A DNA stretch of 64,000 bases from Hyalella azteca (taxonomy: Eukaryota > Arthropoda > Malacostraca > Amphipoda > Hyalellidae). This document shows positions 34,401 to 45,300 of the stretch, in pieces; position 1 is the first letter of the stretch, and every line of letters starts with the position of its first letter. The DNA lies in assembly GCF_000764305.2 (NCBI RefSeq), contig NW_025947133.1:1-64000 (forward strand). Reading direction: 5' to 3'. A program made the position numbers and the translations under genes. The notes beneath the pieces are model-generated. The model did not search any database. It was not told the DNA's origin and was given only the letters and a program-made list of their open reading frames with translations.

Positions 34401-34997
34401 TCATTACCTACGTTAGGTATCAATTTATTCGATTTATTTTTAGCTTTAGAAAATGATGGAAATTAAGGTAGGTTGTATTACATAATATAGTTTCTAGTGT
34501 TGTTCCCTTCAGAGCTTTGCTAACCTTATGTCAAGGAAGAAATTGAACTGAAGCCTTGGGTAAGAGATCATTTTTTAGATTTTTTTATTTCTGAAGTTTT
34601 AATTTTTTTATTTCTGAAGGTTGTGGTGGAGCGCTCGACGATCGCCCGCCACCTGTTGTCTGATCAGTCTGACCCGTTCAACCGTCAGCCCCTGACGATG
34701 GACCAAGTCATCCCTGATGTTGTTCTGGCCAAGGAAATTCATGAATGGATTGAAAGTAAAACTGCCGAGCTGAGGAGAGAGAGAAAAGAAAATGAGGCAC
34801 TTGCAACGCAAACAAATGATGGCAGTGATAATCTTGTCAAAGAGACGCCTGACGATATGTTCACTGTTACCAAAAAACAGTCCAGATGTGAACAGTCTTT
34901 AAGTGGACCCGAGATTTCCAGTGAACCATCCGTAAGTGGACCCGAGACTTCGAGAGAAGCCGCTGATGCACCAACACCTCCTCAAGAGGAAAGATAA
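25428..34997 (+). CDS. UBE4A: ubiquitin conjugation factor E4 A (U-box E3/E4 ligase), 16 coding exons
   Basis: Exons, each consistent in phase: 25428-25540, 25908-26523, 26820-26940, 27220-27389 (start uncertain), 27981-28064, 28720-28959, 29128-29331, 29849-30073, 30281-30570, 30994-31230, 31697-31900, 32349-32490, 32993-33100, 33332-33494, 33893-34068, 34620-34997. They join to about 1156 codons; human UBE4A has 1066. Most of the length is the Ufd2 core; landmarks are [17 protein letters not shown] (exon 6), [16 protein letters not shown] (exon 11) and ARFHN (exon 12). The U-box is split between exons 15 and 16: [19 protein letters not shown], then [20 protein letters not shown], about residues 1012-1085. 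U-boxes use salt bridges instead of zinc and bind E2 enzymes; the protein adds ubiquitin to substrates or extends chains. The match to UBE4A ([13 protein letters not shown] type) is better than to UBE4B. About 70 residues rich in Glu, Ser and Thr follow the U-box. ATG at 25428 is the first in frame. Confidence 0.93.
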
Positions 34998-37656
34998 TAA
35001 GCGAAAATCGATCGCTTCTCTCCATTTATCATATTATCATGAACCTATTGAATTTCCTAAAATATTCAAAGCATTGTGTACTTCTGTTGAAATCCCTACA
35101 TCAGTTGAATTGCAGTACATTTTAATCAAGAATATTATTTCTGAACGTGTTAATTCATACCTAGTCAATGTTCCAGTGTCCTGCACCAATTTTGCCGATT
35201 TTTTCTGCACCAATTTCATTGATTGCTTCCGACAATTGAATCGGCCCGCATCAACCATCTGGATAACGTGCACTCCCGTAATTTAGTTGAATCAATAATT
35301 TACAAATGAAGTACGACATAATATTGCTTTCCGTTCTTGTTAAGGTCAAGTTGCGTTTGAAAGCAATTGTTTATTCTCTCATTGCGTGTTAAAATTTCGC
35401 AGTACCCTATGTCTCCAGTTCTCTGAAACTTTTCTAAGATCAACGAATTTGAAATGTATGCTTTTAGTTCATAATACTCAGGAAAGATTTATTTTCTACA
35501 AACTCAGATCATTGTGCAATTGAACATTGTTTTTTTTATATTTGTATGGGATGAAGTCGTCTTCTGTTCACTGCTATTATACCCCATATTCATGTAGCAT
35601 CTTAAAACTTTGTGCGTGTTTTTCACAACTATCTGTTGCCTGAAGTGTTCCAGTCAGTGCTTAGTTGTAACGTGTTTTGTTTTATGAAGTCATAGACCAC
35701 TTTCACAGGGTTTTTATTAATATAATGGGGTTTTGAGTTTTTGTTTTCTTTGTTGTTACTGTTTGCTAGCCTCACGGATTTCCTACATTATTAATTGTTA
35801 TTATTCTGTGGAGGTCTTCTAAAGTTAGCGTGTTATTAATTTTTCCTTTATGTATATGCTGTGTGTCCTCGGTTCCTTTCTTGCTGTAATAATTCCATGA
35901 GTTTGCTCACGTATTTATAATACATAAACGATCCGAGACTATGATCTGGAGTATCTTAGTGCATGTAGCGTTAAATTCCCGTTTCTCTGTTGTTACTTGT
36001 GCCCCATGAGGATTCAATTCTATCTAAATCCACTGTATTGAATCACACTCATGTGCCACGATCCATATAAACTTTTCTCTATAATTCAATCGAGAAAAAT
36101 CTTTTCTTTATAATTCAATCACTGATAATAAGTCTATTGTCTCGAAGTTTCTGTCATTTTCTTTTGCAAATTATTTCTAAATATCCTATTATAATCTTAT
36201 GGCAAATACGGTAGTTGGTGATCCATTAATTTCTTGAACGGTAAAAAACAGGTATCATTCGAATTATTCCTTACATAAGATGCAGCTCGCTATATAATAA
36301 TTGCATATGTTAGCACTCTTTGCACGCTGTGTAACTGTTGTAAATTTTCGGCAAAATTAAATTCCATTTCATTATTCACAAATGTGAATTATCTTCTTGG
36401 TAGATAATTTATTGTTCCCGCCTACCATATCGAAGGATTACGAGTGGAGAGACTCTGTTTCTCGCACCCGGCTTACTGGTTCCAGTTCCACTGAGGACAA
36501 GTTCTTCCTCGAAGCTCGGCTTATGGCCAACCCAGCCAATCATTTAATTCTGGTTCATAACTGAGTACCTGGCTTGTTCGGGGTGTTGCATAATGCTTAC
36601 AAAACGGTACAGGCGGGTCAGCGAGTCAGTGATGGTCGTGGAATTACTTGTGGTGTAATTGCCCTGAAAAAAACTGACCTGTCATCCTCTCGTTAGTTGC
36701 CACTACTGGAATTGGCTGTTATAATTACAAGGGCTTATAAGTTGGAGTGGAAATGCGCACTGGTCTTACCCGCAGGGCGGAATTCTTGAAATGGTGCTTC
36801 ACTAATACATTGATTAGTTCCAAAATATCAGCAATATTTAAAAGAAAAATATAGTTCCAGTGATCCAATGTGATATGTGCACTTGTTCATATGTTACCCC
36901 TCTTGTATTCCACCCTGCTAGACTTGATTAGTTACGTCTTGCAATTGCGTAAGGTAATTGTTTAGATTGGAACCAGGAGTTTCTGAATGAGGGATGCAGT
37001 CTGAGGCATGAAGTTTGTCTACCACAATTGATAAGAAATGTTTTTCTCAAAAGTTCAGTGCTCTCCTTCGTTTCGGACGATGTGGATGAACTCGTAGCAA
37101 GACAGTACAGAAATATTTCCCGTTCATACCCATTTTTTCCGTCTATCTCCATAAATACAGGATGAAAACCTTCAACAGTACAGCATTTTTTCATGCAAGT
37201 TGATATAAATACTTTTTGATTTCCAAAAGTCGAGTGCAAGACTTTTTTTCGTCGAAGCTCAATGCGTGCATACACTTCCTTGCGCCCTAAATAAAACCTT
37301 CGATTTCGACCATGAACATTTCATTTCCCGCACCCGTAGATACAAACTCTGTGAATAAGGGTCGGGCTTTTTTCTCGTGTGTGTGCGGCCGGCGCTCGAG
37401 GTCAGACGGAAGCCACACAGGAGCGCCACGTACGACGGTGCTTGCCTCGCACTGGTCAGTCTTCTTCGGTCGCTTCTCACTCACGGCTGACGTTCATTTG
37501 CCAATTAATAACTTTTGACGTTTGCAGTTAGACAGAAAATCCATTGGTGTAGTTTACTTCTGCCATCTCCCTTTGAATTTGGTTTCATCGACGTGTGCCA
37601 TCACAAAAAGATTCATCAGCTGGTTGATAATTTTTACGGAACAGTGCATTATTACA
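34998..37656 (+). other. UBE4A 3' untranslated region and intergenic sequence
   Basis: No further exon is recognised. The first plausible polyadenylation hexamer I noticed is ATTAAA at 36356-36361; AATAAA occurs at about 37288. The UBE4A transcript end is therefore uncertain. Short frames at 34936-35286 and 36928-37518 look like chance. A pyrimidine-rich TTTGACGTTTGCAG just before 37528 could be an intron acceptor in the 5' leader of the next gene. Confidence 0.5.
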
Positions 37657-37905
37657 ATGATGAACAAGAGTGAGGGACAAGCCAGCAAAAAATGCAGCAG
37701 AACCAACAACAGTAAAAAGGTCGTTGCTGTTGCCGGTTCGGACGTCCAGACTGCGCCACTAACATGGAAGCAATGGCTTGAAACTCCTGATGCTTTGGAT
37801 AAAATGAAAACATTTATTTACATTCAATCGATCGCAGTCGCGGTGATGATGACGATCCCGATGTTCCCAGAGTTTTGGTATTCCATCACCAAATGGCTTT
37901 TTTAA
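37657..37905 (+). CDS. small membrane protein, unknown
   Basis: An intronless frame of 82 codons from ATG 37657 (context TTACAATGATG); a second ATG follows at once. The product has a Ser/Lys/Asn-rich N-terminus of about 35 residues, then TWKQWLETPDALDKMKTF and one hydrophobic span of about 20 residues (YIQSIAVAVMMTIPMF), ending EFWYSITKWLF. This is consistent with a single-pass or tail-anchored protein with a very short lumenal or intermembrane end. I do not recognise the family. ATTAAA at about 37908 could serve as its own polyadenylation signal. The next gene starts 301 bp downstream on the same strand. Regular codon composition and the clean membrane span favour a real gene; the start is inferred. 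Confidence 0.6.
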   Translation: MMNKSEGQASKKCSRTNNSKKVVAVAGSDVQTAPLTWKQWLETPDALDKMKTFIYIQSIAVAVMMTIPMFPEFWYSITKWLF

Positions 37906-38206
37906 TTAAAGACTTGGAAGTGAAAAAAACACTTGGAAGTGTTTTTTATCTGTTATAGTTTAAGCGAGTAATTCAAATCTGCAACGTTCCGATAATCACT
38001 TGAAAAACAAGTGTTCGACTAGAGATTTATTTGAAACTATTATACAGTAATTTCGTTGTGTTTGTTATCAAAAAGATGCGAGCCTTCTGAAAAGTCTATT
38101 GAATTTAGTTGAACGAGAGAACAAAGCGGGTGAAATTATAAGAAACTCTTTTATATTGAAGAGCCTAATAATTTCACCGAAAATCTCACGGTTTATTGGG
38201 TATAAA

Positions 38207-38533
38207 ATGTCTGCCGGTCGATTGGTGCACGCACTGGTTATCCTAGGTGCCGTGGCGGTGTACACGTTCTACGTGGGACGTGGGTTGTCTTCAACTTTGA
38301 AAGAGCAAATGTGGAATTCTTTCGAGAAAGAAATGGAGAAGAATCCAGTTTTAAAACAGGATTACATGGCGTATAAAGAGGAGCTGAGAAAGCTCCAGGA
38401 TAAACAAGCCGTAAAAGAAAAATTCCGAAACCGCAAAGAGGAACTATTAACAGAAACACAAGAGATTCAAGCCAAAATGAATAAATTACAAGATGAGATG
38501 AAGCGTTTCGAGAATGGGCATGAAGAGTTTTAG
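38207..38533 (+). CDS. small single-pass membrane protein with coiled coil, unknown
   Basis: An intronless frame of 108 codons from ATG 38207, which has a favourable context (TATAAAATGTC). Residues about 6-25 form a hydrophobic segment (LVHALVILGAVAVYTFYVG) near the N-terminus, typical of a signal anchor. The remaining roughly 80 residues are charged and helical with heptad spacing (FEKEMEKNPVLKQDY, then ELRKLQDKQAVKEKF, then IQAKMNKLQDEMKRF), suggesting a coiled coil. The layout resembles small mitochondrial inner-membrane assembly factors, but that is only an analogy and I cannot name it. AATAAA follows 45 bp after the stop. The same frame is open upstream to 38099 without another ATG. Confidence 0.7.
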   Translation: MSAGRLVHALVILGAVAVYTFYVGRGLSSTLKEQMWNSFEKEMEKNPVLKQDYMAYKEELRKLQDKQAVKEKFRNRKEELLTETQEIQAKMNKLQDEMKRFENGHEEF

Positions 38534-38577
38534 CATGTATAAATGTAAACCCTGTTGCGAATTGGCAAGAAATTACA

Positions 38578-38583
38578 AATAAA
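38578..38583 (+). terminator. polyadenylation signal AATAAA
   Basis: AATAAA 45 bp after the stop codon of the 108-codon gene, followed within about 20 bp by a T-rich stretch (38604-38645). Confidence 0.6.
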
Positions 38584-38599
38584 CTATTCTTCCCTACTT

Positions 38600-40054
38600 A
38601 GCAGTGCTTTTTATTTACCTATTATCCTTCTTATCGTTATTTTTTCTCCTAACAAAATGTAACGTTTTAACCGAGAAACTTCTCGAATAATAAATTCAAT
38701 TTGGCTTATAATTTTAGCATGGTAATGAAATTATTTCCACCCGCGATACATCTTTGAATGAATAATGCAACTCATTATAAAATATTGGAAAAAACTGCAG
38801 TTCCTCAGACTGTCACAGCAATGATTTGCTGTGTCTTTTCTCTGTATACCTGCCGAGAGAAATGGATTACAAAAGCACGGCACGGGTTAACTGTTTTAAT
38901 GCTTGACGGCATGTCAATTGCGGAATGATATTAAAAAAAAGTTAAATTGAATCGCACCGGACTAAAATATCCATAATGCAGAAGAATTTATTCATATTGC
39001 AGCTTATTTGCAGGGATAAAACCATCTAATCACTTCAGTCATAGCACATTTCAAAGCTGTGGTTGCCGGGGAAATCTTGATGTTTTTTCGCCATATTCTA
39101 CTTATTTCTACCTGAATGGGCTAGCATCTTATAAAGCAGGAAAGGGGCTGCATGCGAACAAAATTATGAGAACATCTTATTTACTACCTCAGTGAGTGCG
39201 GTACTGCAAGTTCACGAAGGGTTTTAATTTGTTCTCATGTCGAGAACACGAGAAGCAATTAACACATGAATAGAGCGATTTGTTGTAAAAATGTAAACGT
39301 TACTTCAAACTTCAAAGTCTAATAGTATTAATTGATTTAGGTGCGGTTACCAATATTGCCATTTAAGAATAGTAGATGACTTCTCAGGACATGATCGCTA
39401 AATAGTTTCTGTTAGATACAGCTCTTCCTTTTAAAGTAAAGCTTTTTTGAAGTGTAATTATCACCGTTATTAGACTTGATAGCATTTTACAGAGGAAAAT
39501 TCATGAAACACTAAACTTCGCGATGTCATTTCACATAAAATTGCATAGGTTAATATCAGGCAGGGTCAAGCTCACAATATGATTTGCATAACGCCCTGGC
39601 AGAAGTACTAGTTTGCATTTCACCAAGCAGAACTTCTCGATTCTTTTGAAGATCTCAGAAGGGTTTAAGGCGGCCAATACTATAATAGAGGAGTTTTCAG
39701 TAGCTGCTATCGACCGCACATGATCCGCCAGGCTACCGCAGGCGGACGACTGCCTTCATTCGTTGCCGCCTGACAAAGCCCGGATCAACGTTTATCTGCC
39801 CCACGGCCGGAAACTGCAGAGAGTCTCGTCTTCAATAAATTTCAGTCAATATCCGAGAGAAGCGTGAATGGTCGTCATTTTTAACTTGATATGTCATGCC
39901 TTGCGACATTCATGAATAATTCAAATTGATATTCCTGTTTTTTTTTTTTCCTATTTTGTCCCCGTGAACGCTGGTCGCTGGTTATTCATTACTGTTAAAT
40001 GGTGTTCCCCACACATTATTAAAAATAACCGTTTACTACCTGATATAGTGATTG
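38600..40054. other. no gene seen
   Basis: AT-rich intergenic sequence without recognisable exon, repeat or RNA gene. Confidence 0.45.
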
Positions 40055-40840
40055 TGAGCTAGAAAAATTGGAATTGGTGCAGAATAGAGTGGCGAGATTG
40101 GCACTAGGAGCCCCCAGGTGGACTGCGGTGGAGGCCCTGAGAGGGGACATGGGATGGAGTACCTTTAAGGAGAGAAGAATGAGATCAGTTTTGAGGTATA
40201 AAGGCTAGAGCGAATGGTCGATGAACGTTGGGCACGAAAGATGTATATGTGGAACATAAAGATGAGCAAATGAGCACGTAGATGTCGTGCAGTGGTACAG
40301 TACGTAAGTGTGGTATGCATGAAGCATGGGTGCGCGATGGACCTCTGGACCAAAGGACGAATGGGTGGTGACAGTACGGGGTGCAAGTGGAATAGAGGGA
40401 TGAAAAAGAGTGGAAAAGAAAAATAAATAAGCGAGCGAAAGTCTATGGGCAGAAGGTGTGGAAGCAAGTAATGGAGGGAAAGGACACTCTAAAACTGATG
40501 AAGGAAAGAATCAGATGAAAGCGATGCCAAAACGTGAATGCATGTAGTAGAGGTGGGGACCTTCTGTTTTGTGCAAGGGCAGGGGCGCGTGGTGTGAATG
40601 GACGGACGTACATGCAAGTAGAATGAGAGGAAGGAGGATAAATGTTTTATGTGTGAAGGGGATGAGAAGGAAACTGTAGAGCACTTGTTGACGGAATGTG
40701 GGACGTATGAGAGAGAGCGTCAGTCTATGATGGAGGTGATTCTGAACGAGGTAGGTGAGATTAACGAAGTGGGGCGTGAGAGAACAGGAGAAGAGTGGAT
40801 GGCACTGATTGTGGGTCTGTCTACGGGAGCAACTGTATAG
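40055..40840 (+). pseudogene. dead LINE ORF2 3' part (lineage without RNase H)
   Basis: It begins inside the end of the reverse transcriptase with LEKLELVQNRVARLALGA and TAVEALRGDMGWSTFKERR. After a frameshift at about 40205 it runs through LERMVDERWARKMYMWN, becomes hard to follow, then resumes at about 40560 with LLFCARAGARGVNGRTY and KCFMCEGDEKETVEHLLTEC, a C-x2-C...H-x4-C motif, and ends VGLSTGATV at 40840. The direct passage from RT to the Cys/His tail with no RNase H distinguishes it from the LINEs at 5-14 kb. Multiple stops and frameshifts show it is dead. Confidence 0.75.
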
Positions 40841-41239
40841 CTATACTGGCGAGTGTGAAGAGATACGTATTTGGAAAACATGTGGAGGTCGAGGGTGAAG
40901 AGAAGAATGATGTAAGTGGGGTATTGGGGAGTGGAGGGTTCGGAGAGGGGAGGATGAGAAGGCAAAGGTGACCGTACCGAATGTTTTAGTGCGTTTTTTT
41001 CTGTTATTTTAGGATGTTAACATGTATTACTGAATGTTTTAGTCTTTTAGGATTACTGTGAGTACCTATTAATTGAACTTTTTGTTAGCTGTCGAGTGTG
41101 AAGTGAACCATTGCTTTTTTACGCTTTTAAAAGAGTTTTTATGCAGCGTGAATGACCGATCTAAAGGTCTTGACCAGAGGTCAGCACTCACCCAATTCAA
41201 ATTCCAATTCCTACTCGTTAGAAGTTAATATGGCACACA
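40841..41239. other. no gene seen; probable LINE 3' tail
   Basis: It follows the ORF2 stop directly. G-rich at first, then AT-rich. ACCTAAAGGTC-like and GACCAGAGGTCAGC words at about 41155-41185 may be part of the LINE 3' end. Confidence 0.4.
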
Positions 41240-41870
41240 CCATAAACAAAATCCCGATTCAACCTGAATCAGCAAACATAGATTTTTGACATAGCTTGAT
41301 TATTAAAATTTGGAATGAACTGCGAGCATTCTTATTGCATTAGAGTAATTTACTTTTACCAGAATCAATTTTTTAAAGCCTGATCTAACACAGAACAGGA
41401 AATTGTCTTGCCACGATTCGTACGGTGGAAAATTTACGTAAAATATTAAATGAAGGTCACATATATCGAGTGATTACTCTAATAACGTTAAAATATAGTA
41501 TAAAAAAGTACTTGACGCACTTATCGAAAATTAAATATATTATTTGCCAGCAGGCAGCTCCCACAACAAGGCAGTCTCACTCTCAGAATGAACAAATTTT
41601 TTCGGTTTATGTTGAGCGTCTTCATGGGTGGACAGTAGTAAAATTTGTTCGGAAAAAAATCTTCATTTTTTCAGATATATTTGTTTGAAGATTGTTATAT
41701 TTTTCTCAATTTATTGTTTTTGTAATCATTATGTTTTTCATTTATGTATTACTTTATTAGAGTCTATTAAGAGAATCTTGAATAAGTCCTTTGATCATGT
41801 TCTCGGTTTTCACTGTTGTATAAAACACACTTTGTTCGTGCTTGATAATAATATGCTGTGAATGGAGAAA
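41240..41870 (+). repeat. duplicated 2-kb unit, partial and diverged copy
   Basis: It aligns with the right half of the unit at 42035-44020: ACACAGAACAGGAAATTGTC against ACACAAGTAAGGAAATT, CCACGATTC, ATCGAGTGATTACTCTAATAACG against ATCGAGCAATTGATCCAATAACG, and AAGTCCTTTGATC against AAGTCCTTTAATC. More diverged than the other two copies. No coding frame conserved. Confidence 0.55.
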
Positions 41871-41878
41871 TTCGTATG

Positions 41879-42030
41879 TTTTTAGCGCATTTCTTATTAT
41901 GGAAAAAATGCACTATTGTGCTCGACATGTCCCTCTGTCTGTCTGTCCGTCCGTCCGTGACCTCAAGTTTTCGTCGACGAGAAAATGCGCTCTCTGTCAC
42001 TCACTGCAGTGAGTACTGAGTTATATTTTT
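41879..42030 (+). mobile_element. microsatellite-core element, copy 3
   Basis: Full-length layout: TTTAGCGCATTTCTTATTAT, CACTATTGTGCTCGACATGT, a (CTGT/CCGT)n core, GTCGACGAGAAAATGCGC, CACTCACTGCAGTGAGTACT and GAGTTATATTTTTT. It sits exactly between the partial unit and the first long copy of the 2-kb repeat. Confidence 0.8.
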
Positions 42031-42034
42031 TGTA

Positions 42035-44240
42035 TTAGTAACTGAAACACGTTCACAGAAGATCTTGTGATTTCCATTGCTATTGTGTAGCTTGCGTTAA
42101 TGTTGTTCCATGCATTCAAATTTGTTGAACTAGTTTGAGTCAAAGCAATATTTTAACACTTGTTTGAAATTCTTTTCCAAAATGGTGTTTTCACAATAAT
42201 ATTTATCGTTTCGTCCTATTTATTACTAAAATTTTCATAATTTCTACGCAGATTTTCAATCGTTGTGGGCCAATGGTTCTAAAATTTGCTGTGATCGAGT
42301 ACAAGTTGGAGGTCGTACAGTGGCCGCATCTAGCCACTTCATTAAACCGTTAATGTTCCTTCATCTAACCGTTAATGTTCATCAGTTAGTTGTATTCATT
42401 TACCCTTCAGGTTTATCGCTAGGCGGGAGTTTGGGGCTCGGCGCAGGGCTGCACAGAATAGCAGAGCTTGGCTCAACTACCTTGACAGTGGTGTGCCGAT
42501 TCGCTCCTTGGGTGCATGCGAAATTTTATCAATTCTTATCTAAGCTAACTGAAGTTTGGCATCGCTAAGGGTTAAAGTGACCATCTGAAGGGAAATTAAT
42601 ACTATACAATCGACGTTCAACTCGAGGAAGGCATGCGCATGAAACGCGCCTGATCAGCCGAAGATGATTACCGCACTACAGCGCATGCATTCACCTCAAA
42701 CCTCGTAGTACCCAGCTGAGAGCAACTCCATCTCAATTTACCATTTTATTAGGTAAATACGACTTATACTTTTGACATATACAGTTAGACTCTTATAGTT
42801 CGTTGCATTTTTTATATTGGCTAAGAACCATTTTCAGAATCTGTGAAATATTTTTCACGATGCTTTGTTTACAGAAGTTTTGAAATAATCATCAGGTAAT
42901 GCTGTCCACATACCAAGTTCCAGCCACCACCACGATACTCTACTCTCAGGATTTCGTATTTATATTAGCCCGTAAGGGCGCAAAAATTTTATCCAATTGG
43001 GGTAGAATTATACCTAACATCATGTTGCGCCAAAGTGTTTTATATAATAATATCACTGAACATGCAGATGTTTAAGCAAAATTCAGCATAAACTAAGCTA
43101 TTTCTGCCACTCCGATGAAGATCCAATGACTGTATGATAAAAAAAAAATTGGATTTATGAATGTACTGCGAACCTACATCAACATTGTTTATTGAAATTG
43201 CTTTAATATTAACATTTGGGACATGTTGCAAAGTTTCTGGTTATTTTAAAGTAATTTCCTCATACTAGATTTTTTTCGTAATTCGATCCAACACAAGTAA
43301 GGAAATTTTCGGGCCACGATTCAGATTAGATAAAATAAAGTGATTTACAGTTTTCAAGATTGCATGTATCGAGCAATTGATCCAATAACGTACCAGAGGT
43401 TTTTTTTTAGAAATACCTTACATGTTTGTAGATGTGTATATTCAGTTTATTAATAGTAAAACACACCTTATTACTAGTAAAAGAAACACTTATACCAAAA
43501 TGTTTTTGGTGGATATTTGAAGGAACTTCCCTGAGTGTCTCGCCTATATGTACAATTACAAATGGGAAGCACTGGCTCAGCCATTGCCCCTTGAGCCATG
43601 CGGTAAGCCCTAAGAAAGTAGTCTCCCTTGCAAGCAACATTTTCTTTTCGCGTTTACGTTTTCAGATTTCGATGGTAGGCTATGGGAAAATAAGTCCCGA
43701 TAACAACCATGAGGCTATTACATTTTCCAATAAATTCACTTGCACAATTCTTCATTCTTCACAGCCTGTTGTTAGATTTTCAACTTCTAGGTTTCTTTCT
43801 TGTGAAAAACATTTACTAGGATTCCGATGAGAGACTCTCGCATAAGTCCTTTAATCGGGGATACTCTTTTCATTGCAATAAAACTCCGTGTGTCGTGTCA
43901 GAAAATGACATGAAAAAATGTAAATTGCAGCGGATTAACTTGAAACGTATCATATTGCTCTCATTTTAAAAATACATATCGATATTTGAGAAAGGACTCG
44001 ATTGTTATAATAATTTATTGCTCGTTAAAATTGTATGAGTTTACATGCACAGCAAGCTTGAGATAATTGAGTACCGTACGCCAATAAAATATTTCAATAT
44101 ATTGAAATATAAATATTTCAATACCCGCGAGCAGGTAGCTTTCATTGTTCTTTCACGATGCCGTTTTGAATGAGATGAAAATAAAAGTTGCATAATGATT
44201 CTGCAAAAAGACATTTGAAATGAATCTGTAATTTCTATGA
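42035..44240 (+). repeat. duplicated unit, long copy I
   Basis: It aligns from TTCACAGAAGATCTTGTGATT (about 42053) to the TTAA-family sequence, with the same order of landmarks as copy II: GCTGTGATCGAGTACAA, GAGTTTGGGGCTC, ATTCGCTCCTTGGGTGCATG, the conserved core, and GGAAGCACTGGCTCAGCC. A 101-codon frame at 42263-42568 is not preserved in copy II. I do not know whether this is a transposon or a segmental duplication. Confidence 0.75.
42574..42730. other. conserved core of the duplicated unit (copy I)
   Basis: Over about 160 bp this matches 47514-47679 at roughly nine bases in ten by eye, clearly better than the flanks. It is GC-richer and includes AAACGCGCCTGATCAGCCGA, CGCACTACAGCGCATGCATT and CCAGCTGAGAGCAACTCC. 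There is no open frame across it, so a structured RNA or regulatory element is possible; that is inference. Confidence 0.6.
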
Positions 44241-44688
44241 TAATTAGCGACAATTGAAAGGTGTTTGCACTCGTTTGAAAACTATGCAAGCCTTGTTCAG
44301 TATAGCATCAAGCAAGGATGTACATGCAATACTTTTTGCGTAAGGCCGTTTATAAAACGACCATTCTGTATAAATAAAAATATCAGATAAATAACACTTA
44401 TAGCTTATTATGCGCGTCAAATTGAACATGAATAAGTCTAAAGACGCGTGATGGTATCCTCGACACGAGTAATTGGCAATGGATAAGCATGGGCTACAGT
44501 ATCAAGAAGCTTTTTGGGCATTCTCCTTTTCTTCAATTAGTTTAACTTATTTGGCTCTCCTAAACAATTGAAATATCCACAATACACAATCTTAAAAATC
44601 CATCTTCTCCTGTGATTTTCAAGCTACATCATTGAGTGACTTATCATTTGATTCATAAATACCATATCGTGCCACTTTGAGAGCCCAT

Positions 44689-44886
44689 TTTTAGCGCATT
44701 GTCTCATTTATGAAATAAATATAACTCAGTACTCACTACAGTGAGTGACAGAGCGCGCATTTTCTCGTCGACGAAAACATGAAGTCACGGACGGACAGAC
44801 AGACGGACAGACGGACGGACAGACAGACAGACGGACATGGCGAGCGCTATAGTGCATTTTTCCATATATGAGAAAATGCGCTAAAA
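44689..44886 (-). mobile_element. microsatellite-core element, copy 4, with inverted ends
   Basis: On the minus strand it starts TTTTTAGCGCATTTTCTCAT, has a long (CTGT/CCGT)n core, GTCGACGAGAAAATGCGC, GTGAGTACTGAGTTATATTT, and then a second, inverted start sequence (44689-44712). The start word is thus present at both ends as about 25-bp inverted repeats, probably because two copies abut head to tail in opposite orientation. Confidence 0.75.
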
Positions 44887-44990
44887 AGGCGATATTGTGC
44901 TCTTCATGTCCGTCCGTCCGTGACTTCACGGACGCTCTCTGAGAAAATGCGCTCCATGTCACTCACTGAAGTGAGTACGTACTGATCTAA
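44884..44990 (+). mobile_element. microsatellite-core element, copy 5 (short)
   Basis: It shares the CTAAAAA junction with copy 4 and runs outward on the plus strand: ATATTGTGCTCTTCATGTCC, a short (GTCC)n core, GAGAAAATGCGC, CACTCACTGAAGTGAGTAC. The tail is degraded. Confidence 0.65.
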
Positions 44991-45189
44991 TTTCTTTGAT
45001 TTGTACATGATTTGGATTATATATTGAAAAAACTAGGGGGGAAGGGGAACAATCGGGGAAAATGGGAAAAGCCGTATAAAAATTAGAATATGAAAAATTA
45101 TATAAAACTGCTTCCGGTGTCAATAGATATTCTCTTTACAAATCGAATGATATGTCTCTCGATGTTGTAGCACGAAAATCGAAGGAGGC

Positions 45190-45300
45190 ATAAAAGACGA
45201 ATGAGGCATAAACGATAACTGTAGAAAGTATAAGTATAACTATAACTGTATAAACTATATCTATAACGATAACTGTATAAACTATAACTATACGAACTCT
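45190..45300. repeat. degenerate tandem repeat of TATAACTATAACTG
   Basis: Words TATAACTATAACTG, TATATCTATAACG and ATAACTGTATAAACTATA recur between 45210 and 45295 with a period of about 12-18 bp. Probably a short simple repeat. Confidence 0.6.

Larger units (their letters stand above)
44240..45190 (+). mobile_element. TTAA-family element, copy 2 (partial)
   Basis: It matches 11690-12330: TTTGCACTCGTTTGAAAACT, ACATGCAATACTTTTTGCG, GTCTAAAGACGCG, CTTTTTGGGCATTC, and after the nested insertions CGAATGATATGTCTCTCGA. Two microsatellite-core elements interrupt it at about 44689-44990. Terminal sequences are not preserved. Confidence 0.7.

Noticed and set aside
42263..42568. 101-codon frame as a gene
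   Set aside because: The homologous sequence in the second long copy (about 47.15-47.5 kb) has indels that destroy the frame.
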